Assembly: GCA_913775265.1 (NCBI GenBank) | Contig: CAJYJH010000021.1 | Coordinates: 1 to 64,000, forward strand | Source: an uncultured Mucilaginibacter sp. | GTDB lineage: Bacteria > Bacteroidota > Bacteroidia > Sphingobacteriales > Sphingobacteriaceae | Direction of reading: 5' to 3' | Length of the DNA: 64,000 nucleotides | Part shown: positions 1-9,190 of the stretch, piece after piece | How positions within the stretch are numbered: the stretch's first letter is position 1 | Layout of the letters: each line of letters opens with the position of its first letter | Made by a program: the position numbers and the translations under genes | Notes under the pieces: model-generated | Database searches by the model: none | Seen by the model: the letters and a program-made list of their open reading frames with translations, nothing else | What the model was told of the DNA's origin: nothing

Positions 1-666
1 GTGTTGCAGGTACTTACCGAAATAGAGCCTGCCTTTAAAGATCGTTATCAGTTTGTTGAGCGACTGGAAGGCTTTGATGCCATTATTGCTACCGGCAGTA
101 ATAATACGTCCAGGTATTTTGAGTACTACTTCAGCAAAGTACCGCACATCATCCGCAAAAACCGCAACAGTGTAGCCTTACTTACGGGTGATGAAACAAA
201 AGAACAACTGCATAACTTAGGTAAAGATATTTTTGATTACTACGGCCTTGGCTGCCGCAACGTTTCTAAATTGCTGGTGCCGCAAGGCTATAATTTTGTG
301 CCGTTTTTTGAGGCTATTGAGCCTTATTACGCCATTAGCCAGCATTATAAGTATCACAACAATTACGATTACAACAAGGCTATTTTTTTGGTGAACCGCG
401 ACAAGCACTTCGACAACGGTTTTTTACTGGTTAAAGAAGATAATCAAATGGTTTCTCCGCTCGCAGTCGTTTTTTATGAGGAGTATACCGACTTGACTTT
501 AGCTGAACAAAAATTGACTGAATTGAAAGATCAGATTCAATGCGTAGTAAGTCAGGGCCCTGTGCAAATCAGCAACCAGGTGGTTGGTTTTGGCCAAAGC
601 CAGCAGCCAGCTTTGTGGGACTACGCCGACGGAATTGATACAATGCAATTCTTGCTGAGTATTTAA
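1..666 (+). CDS. Acyl-CoA reductase, LuxC-like (C-terminal part, cut by window edge)
   Basis: The 221 visible residues resemble the C-terminal part of LuxC-family acyl-CoA reductases, NAD(P)H-dependent enzymes that reduce activated fatty acids to aldehydes. Visible features are a segment reading IIATGSNNTSRYFEYYF (residues 28-44) and the following KVPHIIRKNRNS stretch, which match the family's cofactor-binding core. The reading frame is open from base 1 and the GTG there is probably internal, because family members are usually over 300 residues, so the gene very likely begins before the window. Stop at 664-666. The next gene follows after about 20 bases but appears to have its own promoter. 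The family assignment is by recalled similarity; the substrate is unknown. Confidence 0.72.
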   Translation: MLQVLTEIEPAFKDRYQFVERLEGFDAIIATGSNNTSRYFEYYFSKVPHIIRKNRNSVALLTGDETKEQLHNLGKDIFDYYGLGCRNVSKLLVPQGYNFVPFFEAIEPYYAISQHYKYHNNYDYNKAIFLVNRDKHFDNGFLLVKEDNQMVSPLAVVFYEEYTDLTLAEQKLTELKDQIQCVVSQGPVQISNQVVGFGQSQQPALWDYADGIDTMQFLLSI

Positions 667-681
667 TTTTGCGTAACTTTG
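652..681 (+). promoter_or_regulatory. Bacteroidetes-type promoter for the small protein and FtsE-like gene
   Basis: TTG at 652-654, then 19 bases, then TAACTTTG at 674-681 match the Bacteroidetes primary sigma pattern (TTTG/TTG, about 19 bases, TAnnTTTG). It overlaps the end of the acyl-CoA reductase gene. The start would fall only a few bases before the ATG at 688, so the leader would be very short; that is a reason for caution. Confidence 0.4.
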
Positions 682-687
682 AAAGGC

Positions 688-891
688 ATGTATATCATCA
701 AAGTAAAAGGCGTTGCCAAAATACCCGATTACGTACAGCTGCGCGACGAAAAGTTTACGCTGTTGGCCTATTTCAGGGTTGATCGTCCGGACAAATCATT
801 GGACAAAGTTGGACTTGGCGACCGGGCCGATTACATTATGAATTTGATCAAAGACCTGCCTTTTGGCGAGATCATGAAACTTGAATTGTAA
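688..891 (+). CDS. Small conserved-looking hypothetical protein (67 aa)
   Basis: I do not recognise this family. The product is 67 residues from the ATG at 688 (MYIIKVKG...). A TTG nine bases upstream would add three residues but lies inside a promoter-like box, so ATG 688 is preferred. No membrane segment or signal peptide is seen; the composition is mixed, with alternating hydrophobic residues suggesting a small alpha/beta fold. It stops 6 bases before the FtsE-like gene, so the two are probably co-transcribed and translated in tandem. Its tight coupling to an ABC ATPase gene is the only functional hint. Confidence 0.6.
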   Translation: MYIIKVKGVAKIPDYVQLRDEKFTLLAYFRVDRPDKSLDKVGLGDRADYIMNLIKDLPFGEIMKLEL

Positions 892-897
892 AAGCAA

Positions 898-1581
898 ATG
901 ATTGGAAACTCCGTTATAAAACTGCAAAATGTTGATATTTTTCAGCAAAAGCACCTCGTACTGCAAGATGTTAACCTGCACATTGACAAAGGTGATTTTG
1001 TTTGGTTAATTGGCCAGACCGGATCGGGTAAAAGCAGTTTATTAAAGGTTATATACGGTGACATCAGCATTACTACCGGCGAAGGCCATGCCGGCGGCTA
1101 CGACCTTAAAAAACTGGCTGGCCGCGATGTGCCTTTTTTGCGCCGCAAGCTCGGCATTGTTTTCCAGGATTTTCAATTATTAACCGACCGTACTATAGAG
1201 CAAAATCTGCAATTTGTGATGAAAGCTACCGGCTGGAAAGACAAAGCGCTGATTGCCGAGCGTATACGCGATGTACTGGAAAAAGTAGGCCTGCGCTCGA
1301 AGATCAAAAAAATGCCGCACGAAATTTCGGGCGGAGAGCAGCAGCGGGTGGTAATAGCCCGGGCTTTATTGAATGACCCGGAAATAATTCTGGCTGATGA
1401 GCCTACCGGTAACTTAGATCCGGACACCTCCGAAGAAATTGTGATGCTATTAAAGCAAATCAGCCAATCCGGCACCGCAGTTTTGATTGCGACACACGAT
1501 TATCATATCATCCGCACTTTCCCATCGCGCATCATTAAATGCGAATCGGGCAAGGTATTGGAGGATGTTCAAATTAATTAA
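898..1581 (+). CDS. ftsE: FtsE-like ABC transporter ATP-binding protein
   Basis: A 227-residue stand-alone ABC ATPase. Walker A is GQTGSGKSS (residues 39-47), the Q-loop is IVFQDFQLL, the signature is ISGGEQQR (143-150), and Walker B is ILADEPTGNLDP (164-175), followed by an H-loop in IATHDYH. Length and motifs fit FtsE, which pairs with the membrane protein FtsX to activate septal peptidoglycan hydrolases during division. No FtsX gene is adjacent: the neighbours are a 67-residue protein and grpE. The related LolD/MacB-type ATPases have the same motifs, so the exact partner is not fixed by sequence. The ATG at 898 follows the previous stop by 6 bases. Confidence 0.82.
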   Translation: MIGNSVIKLQNVDIFQQKHLVLQDVNLHIDKGDFVWLIGQTGSGKSSLLKVIYGDISITTGEGHAGGYDLKKLAGRDVPFLRRKLGIVFQDFQLLTDRTIEQNLQFVMKATGWKDKALIAERIRDVLEKVGLRSKIKKMPHEISGGEQQRVVIARALLNDPEIILADEPTGNLDPDTSEEIVMLLKQISQSGTAVLIATHDYHIIRTFPSRIIKCESGKVLEDVQIN

Positions 1582-1590
1582 TTGATCAAA

Positions 1591-1692
1591 AATAAGCCTG
1601 CAATGATTTGACAGGAAACTGAATTTTATCCGTTTTCAGCTGATCATTTCAGGCTTATTACATATCCTGACACTGCCAAAGGCACACTGTCA
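1591..1692 (+). other. Two stem-loops in the region upstream of grpE
   Basis: The arms 1591-1607 and 1643-1659 pair over 17 positions with a single mismatch (core AATAAGCCTG/CAGGCTTATT). An inner CTGAA/TTCAG pairing lies at 1619-1623/1635-1639. A second hairpin at 1668-1692 combines TGACA/TGTCA and TGCC/GGCA around an AAA loop. No T-run follows either, so they are not typical terminators. They may end the FtsE-like message or lie in the leader of the grpE-dnaJ heat-shock genes. Confidence 0.55.
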
Positions 1693-1792
1693 TATCTGCA
1701 CGGCAGCCGACAAGCTTACTTATTTAAATAAAACTTACTGACAGCCTGACTGCTTTGCAGCAATGGCAAGGTACTTGATTTGCACTATCATC

Positions 1793-2404
1793 ATGAACTT
1801 TAAAGACATGTTTAACAAAAATAAGAAGCAGGAAGAACCTACTACTGAAGATTTAAACAACGTGAATACCGAAACCCACCAACCCGAAGAACAGGCTGAA
1901 AACCCTTTGGCCGATGAGCTTAATGTAAATACCAGCGAACCTGCTGCAGAGCCTTCTCCCGAAGTGAAATTGAAAGAAGATCTGGCACTCGCTAATGATA
2001 AATACTTGCGTTTATATGCCGAGTTTGATAACTACAAACGCCGCACTACTAAAGAGCGCGTAGAACTGTTGCAAACTGCCGGCAAAGAAGTGATTGTTTC
2101 GATGCTGCCCGTGATTGACGATTTTGAGCGTGCCGTAAAAGCGATGGAAAACGCAACCGACGTTAATGCCGTAAAAGAGGGAGTGTTGCTGGTGCAGTCT
2201 AAATTAAAAAATATCCTTACACAAAAAGGGTTGAAAGAAATGGATGCTAAAGGCACTGCCTTTGATGCCGATATTCATGAAGCTATCACCAATATACCTG
2301 CTCCTACTGATGACCTGAAAGGCAAGGTGGTTGATGAGCTGGAAAAAGGTTATTACCTGAATGATAAAGTAGTTCGGTTTGCTAAAGTGGTAGTAGGCGC
2401 GTAA
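1793..2404 (+). CDS. grpE: GrpE, nucleotide exchange factor for DnaK
   Basis: GrpE drives ADP release from DnaK and so resets the Hsp70 chaperone cycle with DnaJ. From ATG 1793 (MNFKDMF...) the protein has 203 residues, typical for the family. The N-terminal third is acidic and disordered (many E, P, N). A long helix follows with YLRLYAEFDNYKRRT, the conserved coiled-coil segment, and the C-terminal beta domain ends with KGYYLNDKVVRFAKVVV, a strong GrpE signature. An in-frame ATG at 1763 would add ten atypical residues; ATG 1808 is also possible. dnaJ follows after 141 bases, the usual grpE-dnaJ pairing, with dnaK elsewhere. Confidence 0.95.
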   Translation: MNFKDMFNKNKKQEEPTTEDLNNVNTETHQPEEQAENPLADELNVNTSEPAAEPSPEVKLKEDLALANDKYLRLYAEFDNYKRRTTKERVELLQTAGKEVIVSMLPVIDDFERAVKAMENATDVNAVKEGVLLVQSKLKNILTQKGLKEMDAKGTAFDADIHEAITNIPAPTDDLKGKVVDELEKGYYLNDKVVRFAKVVVGA

Positions 2405-2545
2405 TTACTGAGTTGGATGATTAGATTAGTGAAGAGCTGATTTTATTGATTAAAACACGAGTGAAGTTTGAATAGTAAACTATTGATTAAAGACTTAATC
2501 TCTCATTGTACATATTCAACCATTCACTCCCTGATATAAACAGAC

Positions 2546-3715
2546 ATGGCAAAGAGAGATTATTACGATATACTGGGTGTATCTAAAGGAGCCAGCGAGG
2601 ATGAAATTAAAAAAGCATACCGCAAAATGGCCATCAAGTATCACCCTGACAAAAACCCGGGCGATAAGGCAGCCGAAGAGTCATTTAAAGAAGCAGCCGA
2701 AGCTTATGAGGTTTTAAGCAAGCCCGACAAGCGCCAGCGTTACGACCAGTTTGGTCATGCTGCTAACGCACAATCGGCCAATGGCGGCGGTTACGGTGGT
2801 GGCGGCATGAATATGGACGACATATTCAGCCAGTTCGGCGATATTTTTGGTGGAGGTAGTCCGTTCGAAGGCTTTTTTGGCGGTGGTGGCGGCAGGCAAC
2901 AAGGCGGCGGTGGCCGTCGGGTAGCCCGTGGTACCAACCTGCGCATTAAAGTGCGCTTAACGCTCGAGGAAATTGCCAACGGTGTTGAAAAGAAAATCAA
3001 AGTAAACAAACAGGTAGTTTGTAACACTTGTGACGGTACCGGCGCTAAAGATAAGTCGTCTTTCCAAACCTGTAAAACCTGTGGTGGCTCGGGTGCGGTA
3101 CGTAGGGTAACCAATACCATTTTGGGCCAGATGCAAACTACCAGTACCTGCCCTACCTGTAACGGCGAAGGCAGCACTATCACTTCAAAATGTAATGTTT
3201 GTCATGGTGATGGTGTAGTTAGAGGCGAAGAAACTATCAGCATTAACATACCTGCAGGTGTAAGCGAAGGCATGCAGTTAAGCATGAGCGGTAAAGGTAA
3301 TGCAGCGCCGCGCGGCGGTGTACCGGGCGATTTGATCATTTTGATTGAAGAGATACAACACGAAACCCTTAAACGCGATGGTAACAACGTAATTTACGAC
3401 CTGCACGTAAACTTTGTGGATGCTGCTTTAGGTACCAGCGTTGAAGTGCCTACCATTGATGGTAAAGCTAAAATTAAGATTGAAGCCGGAACCCAGGGTG
3501 GCCGTATTTTACGCCTGAAAGGCAAAGGTGTGCCGGAGGTAAACTCTTATCACCGTGGCGACCAGTTGATACACATCAACATTTGGACTCCGAAAGCTTT
3601 GAGCCGTGAAGAGCGTGACTTACTGGAAAAACTGCAAAACTCTCCTAACTTTAAACCCAACCCGGGTAAAAACGAAAAGAGTTTTTTCGAACGAATGAAA
3701 GAGTACTTTGAGTAA
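2546..3715 (+). CDS. dnaJ: DnaJ chaperone (Hsp40)
   Basis: A class A Hsp40 that delivers unfolded protein to DnaK and stimulates its ATPase. The 389 residues contain a J domain (about 1-70) with HPD at 33-35, a Gly/Phe-rich linker (about 75-130) unusually rich in Gly runs, and a zinc domain with four CxxCxGxG repeats ([32 protein letters not shown]). The C-terminal substrate domain contains the KGKGVP segment. It lies 141 bases downstream of grpE and ends in a strong terminator. Confidence 0.97.
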   Translation: MAKRDYYDILGVSKGASEDEIKKAYRKMAIKYHPDKNPGDKAAEESFKEAAEAYEVLSKPDKRQRYDQFGHAANAQSANGGGYGGGGMNMDDIFSQFGDIFGGGSPFEGFFGGGGGRQQGGGGRRVARGTNLRIKVRLTLEEIANGVEKKIKVNKQVVCNTCDGTGAKDKSSFQTCKTCGGSGAVRRVTNTILGQMQTTSTCPTCNGEGSTITSKCNVCHGDGVVRGEETISINIPAGVSEGMQLSMSGKGNAAPRGGVPGDLIILIEEIQHETLKRDGNNVIYDLHVNFVDAALGTSVEVPTIDGKAKIKIEAGTQGGRILRLKGKGVPEVNSYHRGDQLIHINIWTPKALSREERDLLEKLQNSPNFKPNPGKNEKSFFERMKEYFE

Positions 3716-3736
3716 TAGCCCAATTAGGTATATACG

Positions 3737-3768
3737 AAAAGGCAGTGTCAGCAGGCACTGCCTTTTTT
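3737..3768 (+). terminator. Rho-independent terminator after dnaJ
   Basis: GGCAGTG (3741-3747) pairs with CACTGCC (3756-3762) and is followed by a T-run. It is 22 bases past the dnaJ stop. An A-run precedes the stem, so it could also work for the opposite strand. Confidence 0.85.
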
Positions 3769-3796
3769 ATTGAGGATTCTTGATTTTATTAAAACT

Positions 3797-3832
3797 AAAA
3801 AGGCCTCTGCATATACATGAAGAGGTCTTTTT
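3797..3832 (-). terminator. Terminator after fkp (minus strand)
   Basis: AAAAAGGCCTCT (3797-3808) and AGAGGTCTTTTT (3821-3832) form a 12-bp stem with one G-U pair, closed by A/T runs, 17 bases beyond the fkp stop. Read on the minus strand, a T-run follows the stem. Confidence 0.75.
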
Positions 3833-3849
3833 GATATGAGTGGTTAAAA

Positions 3850-6663
3850 TTAACTTCTTGATACCTTAAAACCATCAGGCGATACAGCCCAGTCTACAAA
3901 GCGAGCCCGCTTGTTGATTGGGTTGGCATTCAGGATAGCTTTTACACGCGCTGCTGCCTCGCCATCTTTAGCAAAAATGAGCATGTAGCCGCCGCCGCCT
4001 GCTCCCAGAAGCTTACAACTGATAATGTGATCGGCTATTAAATCAATGATAGCTTGTGTTTCGGGAGTATTGGTACCGCTGTCTAATCGTTGGTTAAGTA
4101 TCCAGCTTTTGCCTATCGCCAAAGCAATATTATTCAGGTTGCCGTACTGGAACGCCTCAAATGTTTTTTCAGCATGGTGGTTCATTTCTTCCAAAATGCG
4201 CAGGTAACGATTTCCATTTAAAAACATTCCCTTCACAATCTCGGCCAGTATGTTTTTAGCCATACGGGTGATGCCGGTATAGTAAAGCAGTATGGACGAT
4301 GAAGCAATAGGATCGGCAAATAAGTGATCGGGTGCCCAGCGCACCGTTGGCTCCTGGATGATACCGGGTTTGCTTTCCAGCAACTTGATGCCGCCAAAAA
4401 CTCCACCGTACTGGTCTTGCCAGCCACCACCAGTGGTCAGCATTTGTTCAAGCACCAGTGTGCGTGAGCAAATCATATACTTGTCCCACTTCAGGTTACA
4501 AAAGTCGCTTAATGTGCCTAATACGGTACTGGCCAAAATAGAACTGGTACCCAAGCCCGAACCTTTGGGGATAGCAGCCAGTAATGAAATCTCGATACCT
4601 GAACCAAAGGCCTCTAACTGCTCAGCCAACGAGTTATACCTCACAGCCGAAAATTCAGGATTAAAACCAGCCAAACACAGAGCAGCTTTAGGGATACTAA
4701 AAGCAGATCCTACTGCGGTATTATAATCGTTCAGTTGTTCATAAGAGGTAATATCTTCTTTTACGCCCAAGTCGATCGAACGTAAAGTAATTACATAATC
4801 TTCGCAAGGCTTGATGAACACCTGTAATGGCGGCTGCCCATTCAATTCAACAGCTAAGTTTACCACCTTACCACCGTTAATTAAACAGTTAGGTGGAGTA
4901 TCTGTCCAGCCACCAGCCAAATCGAGGCGAATAGGGCTACGACCCCATACAATCTGGTCAGACATCACATTCAACACCGGTTCGGCCAGGTCAGCCTTAG
5001 CCGTTTCAATGATGGTTTCGCCTAATAAGCTAAAAGCTTTTCCCTCGTGTATTTTAGCTTGTGCCTCTTTAGCCTCATCTCCAGAACCGGATAGTACTTC
5101 GGCCCTAAACATCTGGTCGTGCAAACGGGTTAGTAGTGGGGCATCGGCAGATAATTCGGCGGGGAGTGGTAATTTATTCTTTTTAAAGATGCTGGCCGCA
5201 TGTTTTAAATCTAATTGATAAAAAACAGAACGTTTCCAATTCTCAGCCAGCGCTACCATGTTTTTATTAAGGTAAGCATTACGCTGATCGTACTGCCTGA
5301 ATAAATTCACCTCGTTAGCCAAATCAGCAGCACTGATGAGCTGGCGATGGCTGCCTACGTAGCTGAACGGGTTATCAATCAGGTATTGAATATTTTCTTC
5401 CGTCAGTTCGCTTTCATCAAATACCTGGTAGGCTGGTTCGTAAAACCAATCCTCAGCGGCAAACTGATGGTCGGCATTTAAGCCGCGCTTTGGCAACTGC
5501 GGATTATAAAAATCATATACCCTTACTACCCATTGTTTGCCTTCACCTACCGGGATAAAATCCAGACAAGTTTGCGCCGGTAATTTTAGTTTCCAATTAT
5601 TTTGAGGCGCCCCGGTAATAATATGCTTTTGGCTTAGCTCCCAATTTGGGCCAACGTGACTGTTCTCGATCCATATCTGGCTGTTTTGGCTGGTTAACTC
5701 AACCTGAGTAATGGCATTTTGCGTAAAAAGTTCAGGAGTTGGCTTTATTTTATTTTGCCATATCTCTTCCTGGTTTTTCACCAGGTTTTGCAGCTTACTG
5801 GTCGACTCAATTAACTCGGCGCTGGTGCCAAAGTGGTAGAACTCCCCCTTGGGCAGCGGCACTACCGCTACGGTGAGCGCATTAATCTCATCGTCTTTCA
5901 ATGTAGGTTTTTTACCCAGGGCTTGGCCAAATGTGGTATACATATCGTAAAACGACGGCACACCGCCGGCAAATCTTTGAGTAGACTCATCCCAGCCGCA
6001 GCGATCAAATAAAATTTTCAGCGCCTTAGGGCTGAACAGCCAGATGCCAATGTCGATATAAAATAAATGTCCGGGCTGCAATTCCTGCAAACGCTCGGGT
6101 GATGGTTTTTGTAGGGTAAAAGCCAGTTCTTTGGGCGACTTTTTATCGGCAAAGAAAACACCGAATGCCGATGCCTTTTCGGGCTGTTCCCACAAACCAA
6201 AGCAAACTACATCCGCTTCCGGAATTTCGGGCAATGCGCCTTCGGTCCGTATCAGCACGTCGCCGCTGGCTACCAAATGGTTTAGGCTGTTGGGCGCACT
6301 GTTCAGAATTTCTTCGTAAAGAGGGATCTGCATATCGATAAGCGCCTGGTTGATTTGCTGCCCGCGTTTCCACCTAAAAATGGGCATGGGCGTAAACACC
6401 TTACCTACTGCAGCATAAGCCGGTGCCCGACGACTCTGGCCGCCTGCGTGTATAATAAGCCGGTTCTCTTTTGTAAACCAATCGTCTATTTTGCCCTCGG
6501 TACTTTCGTTTTTAAAAGCTTCATAAAGCAAATTAGCAGTGCCACCACCCGAGCCTACTTTGCCTGAAGCAGGATCTGAACAGAAAAAATAGTTTTCGGA
6601 GGAAAAATACTGGTCACCAAAGTTTTTAAAAGATGGAGGAATAGTAAGTAGCTTCTTTAACAT
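3850..6663 (-). CDS. fkp: Bifunctional L-fucokinase / GDP-L-fucose pyrophosphorylase
   Basis: Fkp converts free L-fucose to fucose-1-phosphate and then to GDP-L-fucose for capsule and glycoprotein fucosylation in Bacteroidetes. The 937-residue length matches the family (about 950). The N-terminal pyrophosphorylase half carries AGGQSRRAPAYAAVGKVF (73-90). The C-terminal GHMP-kinase half has SPIRLDLAGGWTD (576-588), the ATP loop PKGSGLGTSS (699-708), GGGWQD (745-750) and LGAGGGG (886-892), so both active sites look intact. It is a single gene flanked by its own terminator. Its kinase half is clearly related to the N-terminal half of the 1110-residue protein at 48033-51365, which makes it a useful intact reference. 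Confidence 0.93.
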   Translation of the reverse strand: MLKKLLTIPPSFKNFGDQYFSSENYFFCSDPASGKVGSGGGTANLLYEAFKNESTEGKIDDWFTKENRLIIHAGGQSRRAPAYAAVGKVFTPMPIFRWKRGQQINQALIDMQIPLYEEILNSAPNSLNHLVASGDVLIRTEGALPEIPEADVVCFGLWEQPEKASAFGVFFADKKSPKELAFTLQKPSPERLQELQPGHLFYIDIGIWLFSPKALKILFDRCGWDESTQRFAGGVPSFYDMYTTFGQALGKKPTLKDDEINALTVAVVPLPKGEFYHFGTSAELIESTSKLQNLVKNQEEIWQNKIKPTPELFTQNAITQVELTSQNSQIWIENSHVGPNWELSQKHIITGAPQNNWKLKLPAQTCLDFIPVGEGKQWVVRVYDFYNPQLPKRGLNADHQFAAEDWFYEPAYQVFDESELTEENIQYLIDNPFSYVGSHRQLISAADLANEVNLFRQYDQRNAYLNKNMVALAENWKRSVFYQLDLKHAASIFKKNKLPLPAELSADAPLLTRLHDQMFRAEVLSGSGDEAKEAQAKIHEGKAFSLLGETIIETAKADLAEPVLNVMSDQIVWGRSPIRLDLAGGWTDTPPNCLINGGKVVNLAVELNGQPPLQVFIKPCEDYVITLRSIDLGVKEDITSYEQLNDYNTAVGSAFSIPKAALCLAGFNPEFSAVRYNSLAEQLEAFGSGIEISLLAAIPKGSGLGTSSILASTVLGTLSDFCNLKWDKYMICSRTLVLEQMLTTGGGWQDQYGGVFGGIKLLESKPGIIQEPTVRWAPDHLFADPIASSSILLYYTGITRMAKNILAEIVKGMFLNGNRYLRILEEMNHHAEKTFEAFQYGNLNNIALAIGKSWILNQRLDSGTNTPETQAIIDLIADHIISCKLLGAGGGGYMLIFAKDGEAAARVKAILNANPINKRARFVDWAVSPDGFKVSRS

Positions 6664-6857
6664 TACAAGTAATTTGAAATCTGGCTTTAACGGCGCTGCA
6701 AGATAAATGTGTTGCGCCCCGAAACGCTTTTCAATATTAGCATAAGTTTATACTATATCGGCAAACTTTTTAGCATTTTTTAGGCTGCATAAGTTAACAT
6801 TCAACAATAAAGGAAAGTAAATTCACATCAATTAAACATCTTGCGCACGGCACCCGT

Positions 6858-7745
6858 TCAGTGGAGCTCGTTTAAATCCAAATGTAGCAACACATCGAAA
6901 AAAGCCTTTACTGCCTGCTTTTCATAAACATCGTGCAAAGAAACTATCGCCGCCTGCTGTAAAGTTTTAAGTGAGCGGATAGGTATTGACACCAAATTTT
7001 TCTGATTACTTACTGTTGTTTGTGCCAAAATGGTGTTCCAATAACCTGTGCCAACCAATTCGAGCAGAGTCGGTATATCATTAGTTTCCAGGTTGACTTG
7101 CGGGGTAAGATGATGCTTTTCGAATACTTCGTCAACAAATTTACGGGTACTAAAACCTTTGGCTGGTAAAGCTAAAGGCAAATGCTGAATATCTTGTAAA
7201 GCAACACTTTTCTTTTCGGCCAAGGGCGATCCTTTGCAGGCAATCAAACTTAGCTCCGAACTGAACAGGGGCTGATATTTCATGTTTTGGTTATGGGTTA
7301 CTTCCTCGAAAGTTAGCACGAAGTCTAGCTCAAATTTAGACAGCCGATCTGTTAATTCTTTAGAGGTACCAAAGACTACGTCGATGGTAATTTGCGGATG
7401 CTGTTGGTGAAACGCCAATATAGCCGGCGACAGGATGTGCCTTAAACCGTAAGTGGTGCCAATCATCAAATTACCAATTTCGAGGTTACCTAAGTCTTTC
7501 AGCACCTGGTAACCATCGTAAGCTTTTTTCACACACTGCAGAGCATATTTATAAAAAAGATCACCGGCCTCTGTCAAATAGATATGCTTGCCCACCCTAT
7601 TAAATAACGGCGTACCCAGCTCATCCTCCAGCTGTTTTATTTGCTGCGATAAGGTGCTCTGACTGATAAAAAGTTGTGCAGCCGCCTCCGTAAAATTCAA
7701 CAATTCTTTTGCTTTGATAAAGTATCTGAGTTGCCTTAGCTCCAT
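6858..7745 (-). CDS. LysR-family transcriptional regulator
   Basis: A 295-residue LysR-type regulator. The N-terminal winged helix (about 1-60) has the classic LNFTEAAAQLFISQSTLSQ helix-turn-helix followed by QLEDELGTPLFNR. The rest is a periplasmic-binding-protein-like effector domain. It is divergent from the MFS exporter at 7869, the standard arrangement for a regulator and its target. The effector is unknown. An inverted repeat at 7753-7767 directly upstream of the start codon is a plausible autoregulatory site. Confidence 0.9.
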   Translation of the reverse strand: MELRQLRYFIKAKELLNFTEAAAQLFISQSTLSQQIKQLEDELGTPLFNRVGKHIYLTEAGDLFYKYALQCVKKAYDGYQVLKDLGNLEIGNLMIGTTYGLRHILSPAILAFHQQHPQITIDVVFGTSKELTDRLSKFELDFVLTFEEVTHNQNMKYQPLFSSELSLIACKGSPLAEKKSVALQDIQHLPLALPAKGFSTRKFVDEVFEKHHLTPQVNLETNDIPTLLELVGTGYWNTILAQTTVSNQKNLVSIPIRSLKTLQQAAIVSLHDVYEKQAVKAFFDVLLHLDLNELH

Positions 7746-7752
7746 AGCTGTT

Positions 7753-7767
7753 ATCGGTTTTATCGAT
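7753..7767. promoter_or_regulatory. Candidate LysR box (T-N11-A inverted repeat)
   Basis: ATCG-N7-CGAT, containing a T-N11-A core (TCG-N7-CGA), lies 7 bases upstream of the lysR start codon in the divergent intergenic region. T-N11-A with dyad symmetry is the general LysR-type site. A single short dyad can occur by chance. Confidence 0.35.
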
Positions 7768-7868
7768 TGATGTTATAGAAAAATAACGTTTTACAAATTA
7801 ATTATTCCCCCCGAAATTTGTGAGACAATAAAATTTAATAAATACTTAGTAGATACGGGAGTGAGTTT

Positions 7869-9107
7869 ATGGATGCATTTAGGTCTTTCAAATACAAAAA
7901 TTTCAAACTTTTCTTTTACGGTCAGTCAATATCTCTATTAGGTACCTGGATACAAAAAACAGCCGTAGTTTGGTTAGTTTACCGCCTTACAGGTTCTGCC
8001 TTGTTATTGGGTATTGTAAGCTTTGTTAGTCTGATACCCTCTCTCCTGCTTTCGCCTTATGCAGGCAGTTATATTGACCGGCACGACCGGTTTAAGGTGA
8101 TGAAGAATACCCAAAAGCTGGCCATGCTGCAAGCAGGCCTTTTAGCTGCATTGCTTTATTTTCAAGTCTATAATATCTCCATCATTATCTTATTGAGCCT
8201 TTTACAGGGGATCATCAACGCCTTTGATGTTACCTGTCGGCAGTCATTAATGGTGGAATTGGTGGATGATAAAGCCGACCTGCCAAACGCTATAGCCCTC
8301 AACTCAACCATTACCAACCTGGCCCGGGTGGCCGGTCCTGCCATAGCGGGTATCATGCTAAGCACTTTGGGCGAAGACTTCTGTTTCATTAGTAACTTTT
8401 TCAGCTTTGTACCGGTTTTGATTTGCTTGTATCTGATGAAAATTCAGGTACAACCATCAGCTAAATCACAAAAAGATATTTGGCAGGAATTGAAAGAAGG
8501 GCTGGACTACGTAGTTTCCGAAAAACAAATTGTAAGTCTGATTATATTATTAACCGCCAGCAGCCTTTTTGTAATACCCTTCACTACCCTAATGCCGGTT
8601 TTTGCTAAAGATTTATTCAATGGTACATCAGGTACCTTCAGCCTTTTTGAAAGCGCCATTGGTTTAGGTTCGCTAATCAGCGCGGTTTATATGGCGAGGC
8701 TTAAGGATGTAAATAATTTAACCCGGGTAACCGTAGTAGCCAGTATATTGTTCGGCGTCGGTGTTTTATTATTGGCAGTTTCCAATCATCTACCATTGGC
8801 ATTAGTTGGTATGGTTATCAGTGGCGTGGGCATGATGGCACAAACTTCATCTATCAACACTTATATACAAACCCATGCTGCACCAGCCATGCGTGGCCGT
8901 ACTATCAGTTATTATGTAATGGCGTATCTGGGCATTACTCCGATAGGAAGTTTACTGATTGGCTTTTTAGCTGAACATCTTAAAACCCGCGAAGTGGTTG
9001 CGTTAGAAGGTGTGTTAGGTTTAATTATTGTTGCAGCTTATGTAGTTTACCAAAAGCATGTTAAAGAAAACAGCCCGAGCGACAAAGCTGTATTTAAGGC
9101 AGCTTAA
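7869..9107 (+). CDS. MFS transporter (MFS_3 / EntS-like exporter)
   Basis: A 412-residue major facilitator with about 10-12 hydrophobic segments. The opening FKYKNFKLFFYGQSISLLGTW and the loop PYAGSYIDRHDRFKVM (motif A-like) are typical of the EntS/MFS_3 group of exporters. Members export siderophores or drugs; the substrate here cannot be read from sequence. The C-terminal tail is charged and cytoplasmic. The gene starts 123 bases from the divergent LysR regulator, which probably controls it. Confidence 0.87.
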   Translation: MDAFRSFKYKNFKLFFYGQSISLLGTWIQKTAVVWLVYRLTGSALLLGIVSFVSLIPSLLLSPYAGSYIDRHDRFKVMKNTQKLAMLQAGLLAALLYFQVYNISIIILLSLLQGIINAFDVTCRQSLMVELVDDKADLPNAIALNSTITNLARVAGPAIAGIMLSTLGEDFCFISNFFSFVPVLICLYLMKIQVQPSAKSQKDIWQELKEGLDYVVSEKQIVSLIILLTASSLFVIPFTTLMPVFAKDLFNGTSGTFSLFESAIGLGSLISAVYMARLKDVNNLTRVTVVASILFGVGVLLLAVSNHLPLALVGMVISGVGMMAQTSSINTYIQTHAAPAMRGRTISYYVMAYLGITPIGSLLIGFLAEHLKTREVVALEGVLGLIIVAAYVVYQKHVKENSPSDKAVFKAA

Positions 9108-9190
9108 GTAAACTATGTATTATTTAATTAGCCCTAATGAATGCATTCATCGTGTAGATTAATAAACGTAGTCATTAATTAATGAAACAA

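Noticed and set aside
1683..1700. Sigma-54 type promoter upstream of grpE (GGCAC...TGCA)
   Set aside because: The GG and GC elements are 15 bases apart instead of 10, so the spacing is wrong.
9137..9184. Palindromes ATGAATGCATTCAT and CATTAATTAATG between the MFS and ispE genes
   Set aside because: Short, AT-rich and in AT-rich DNA; no T-run and no further context, so chance is likely.
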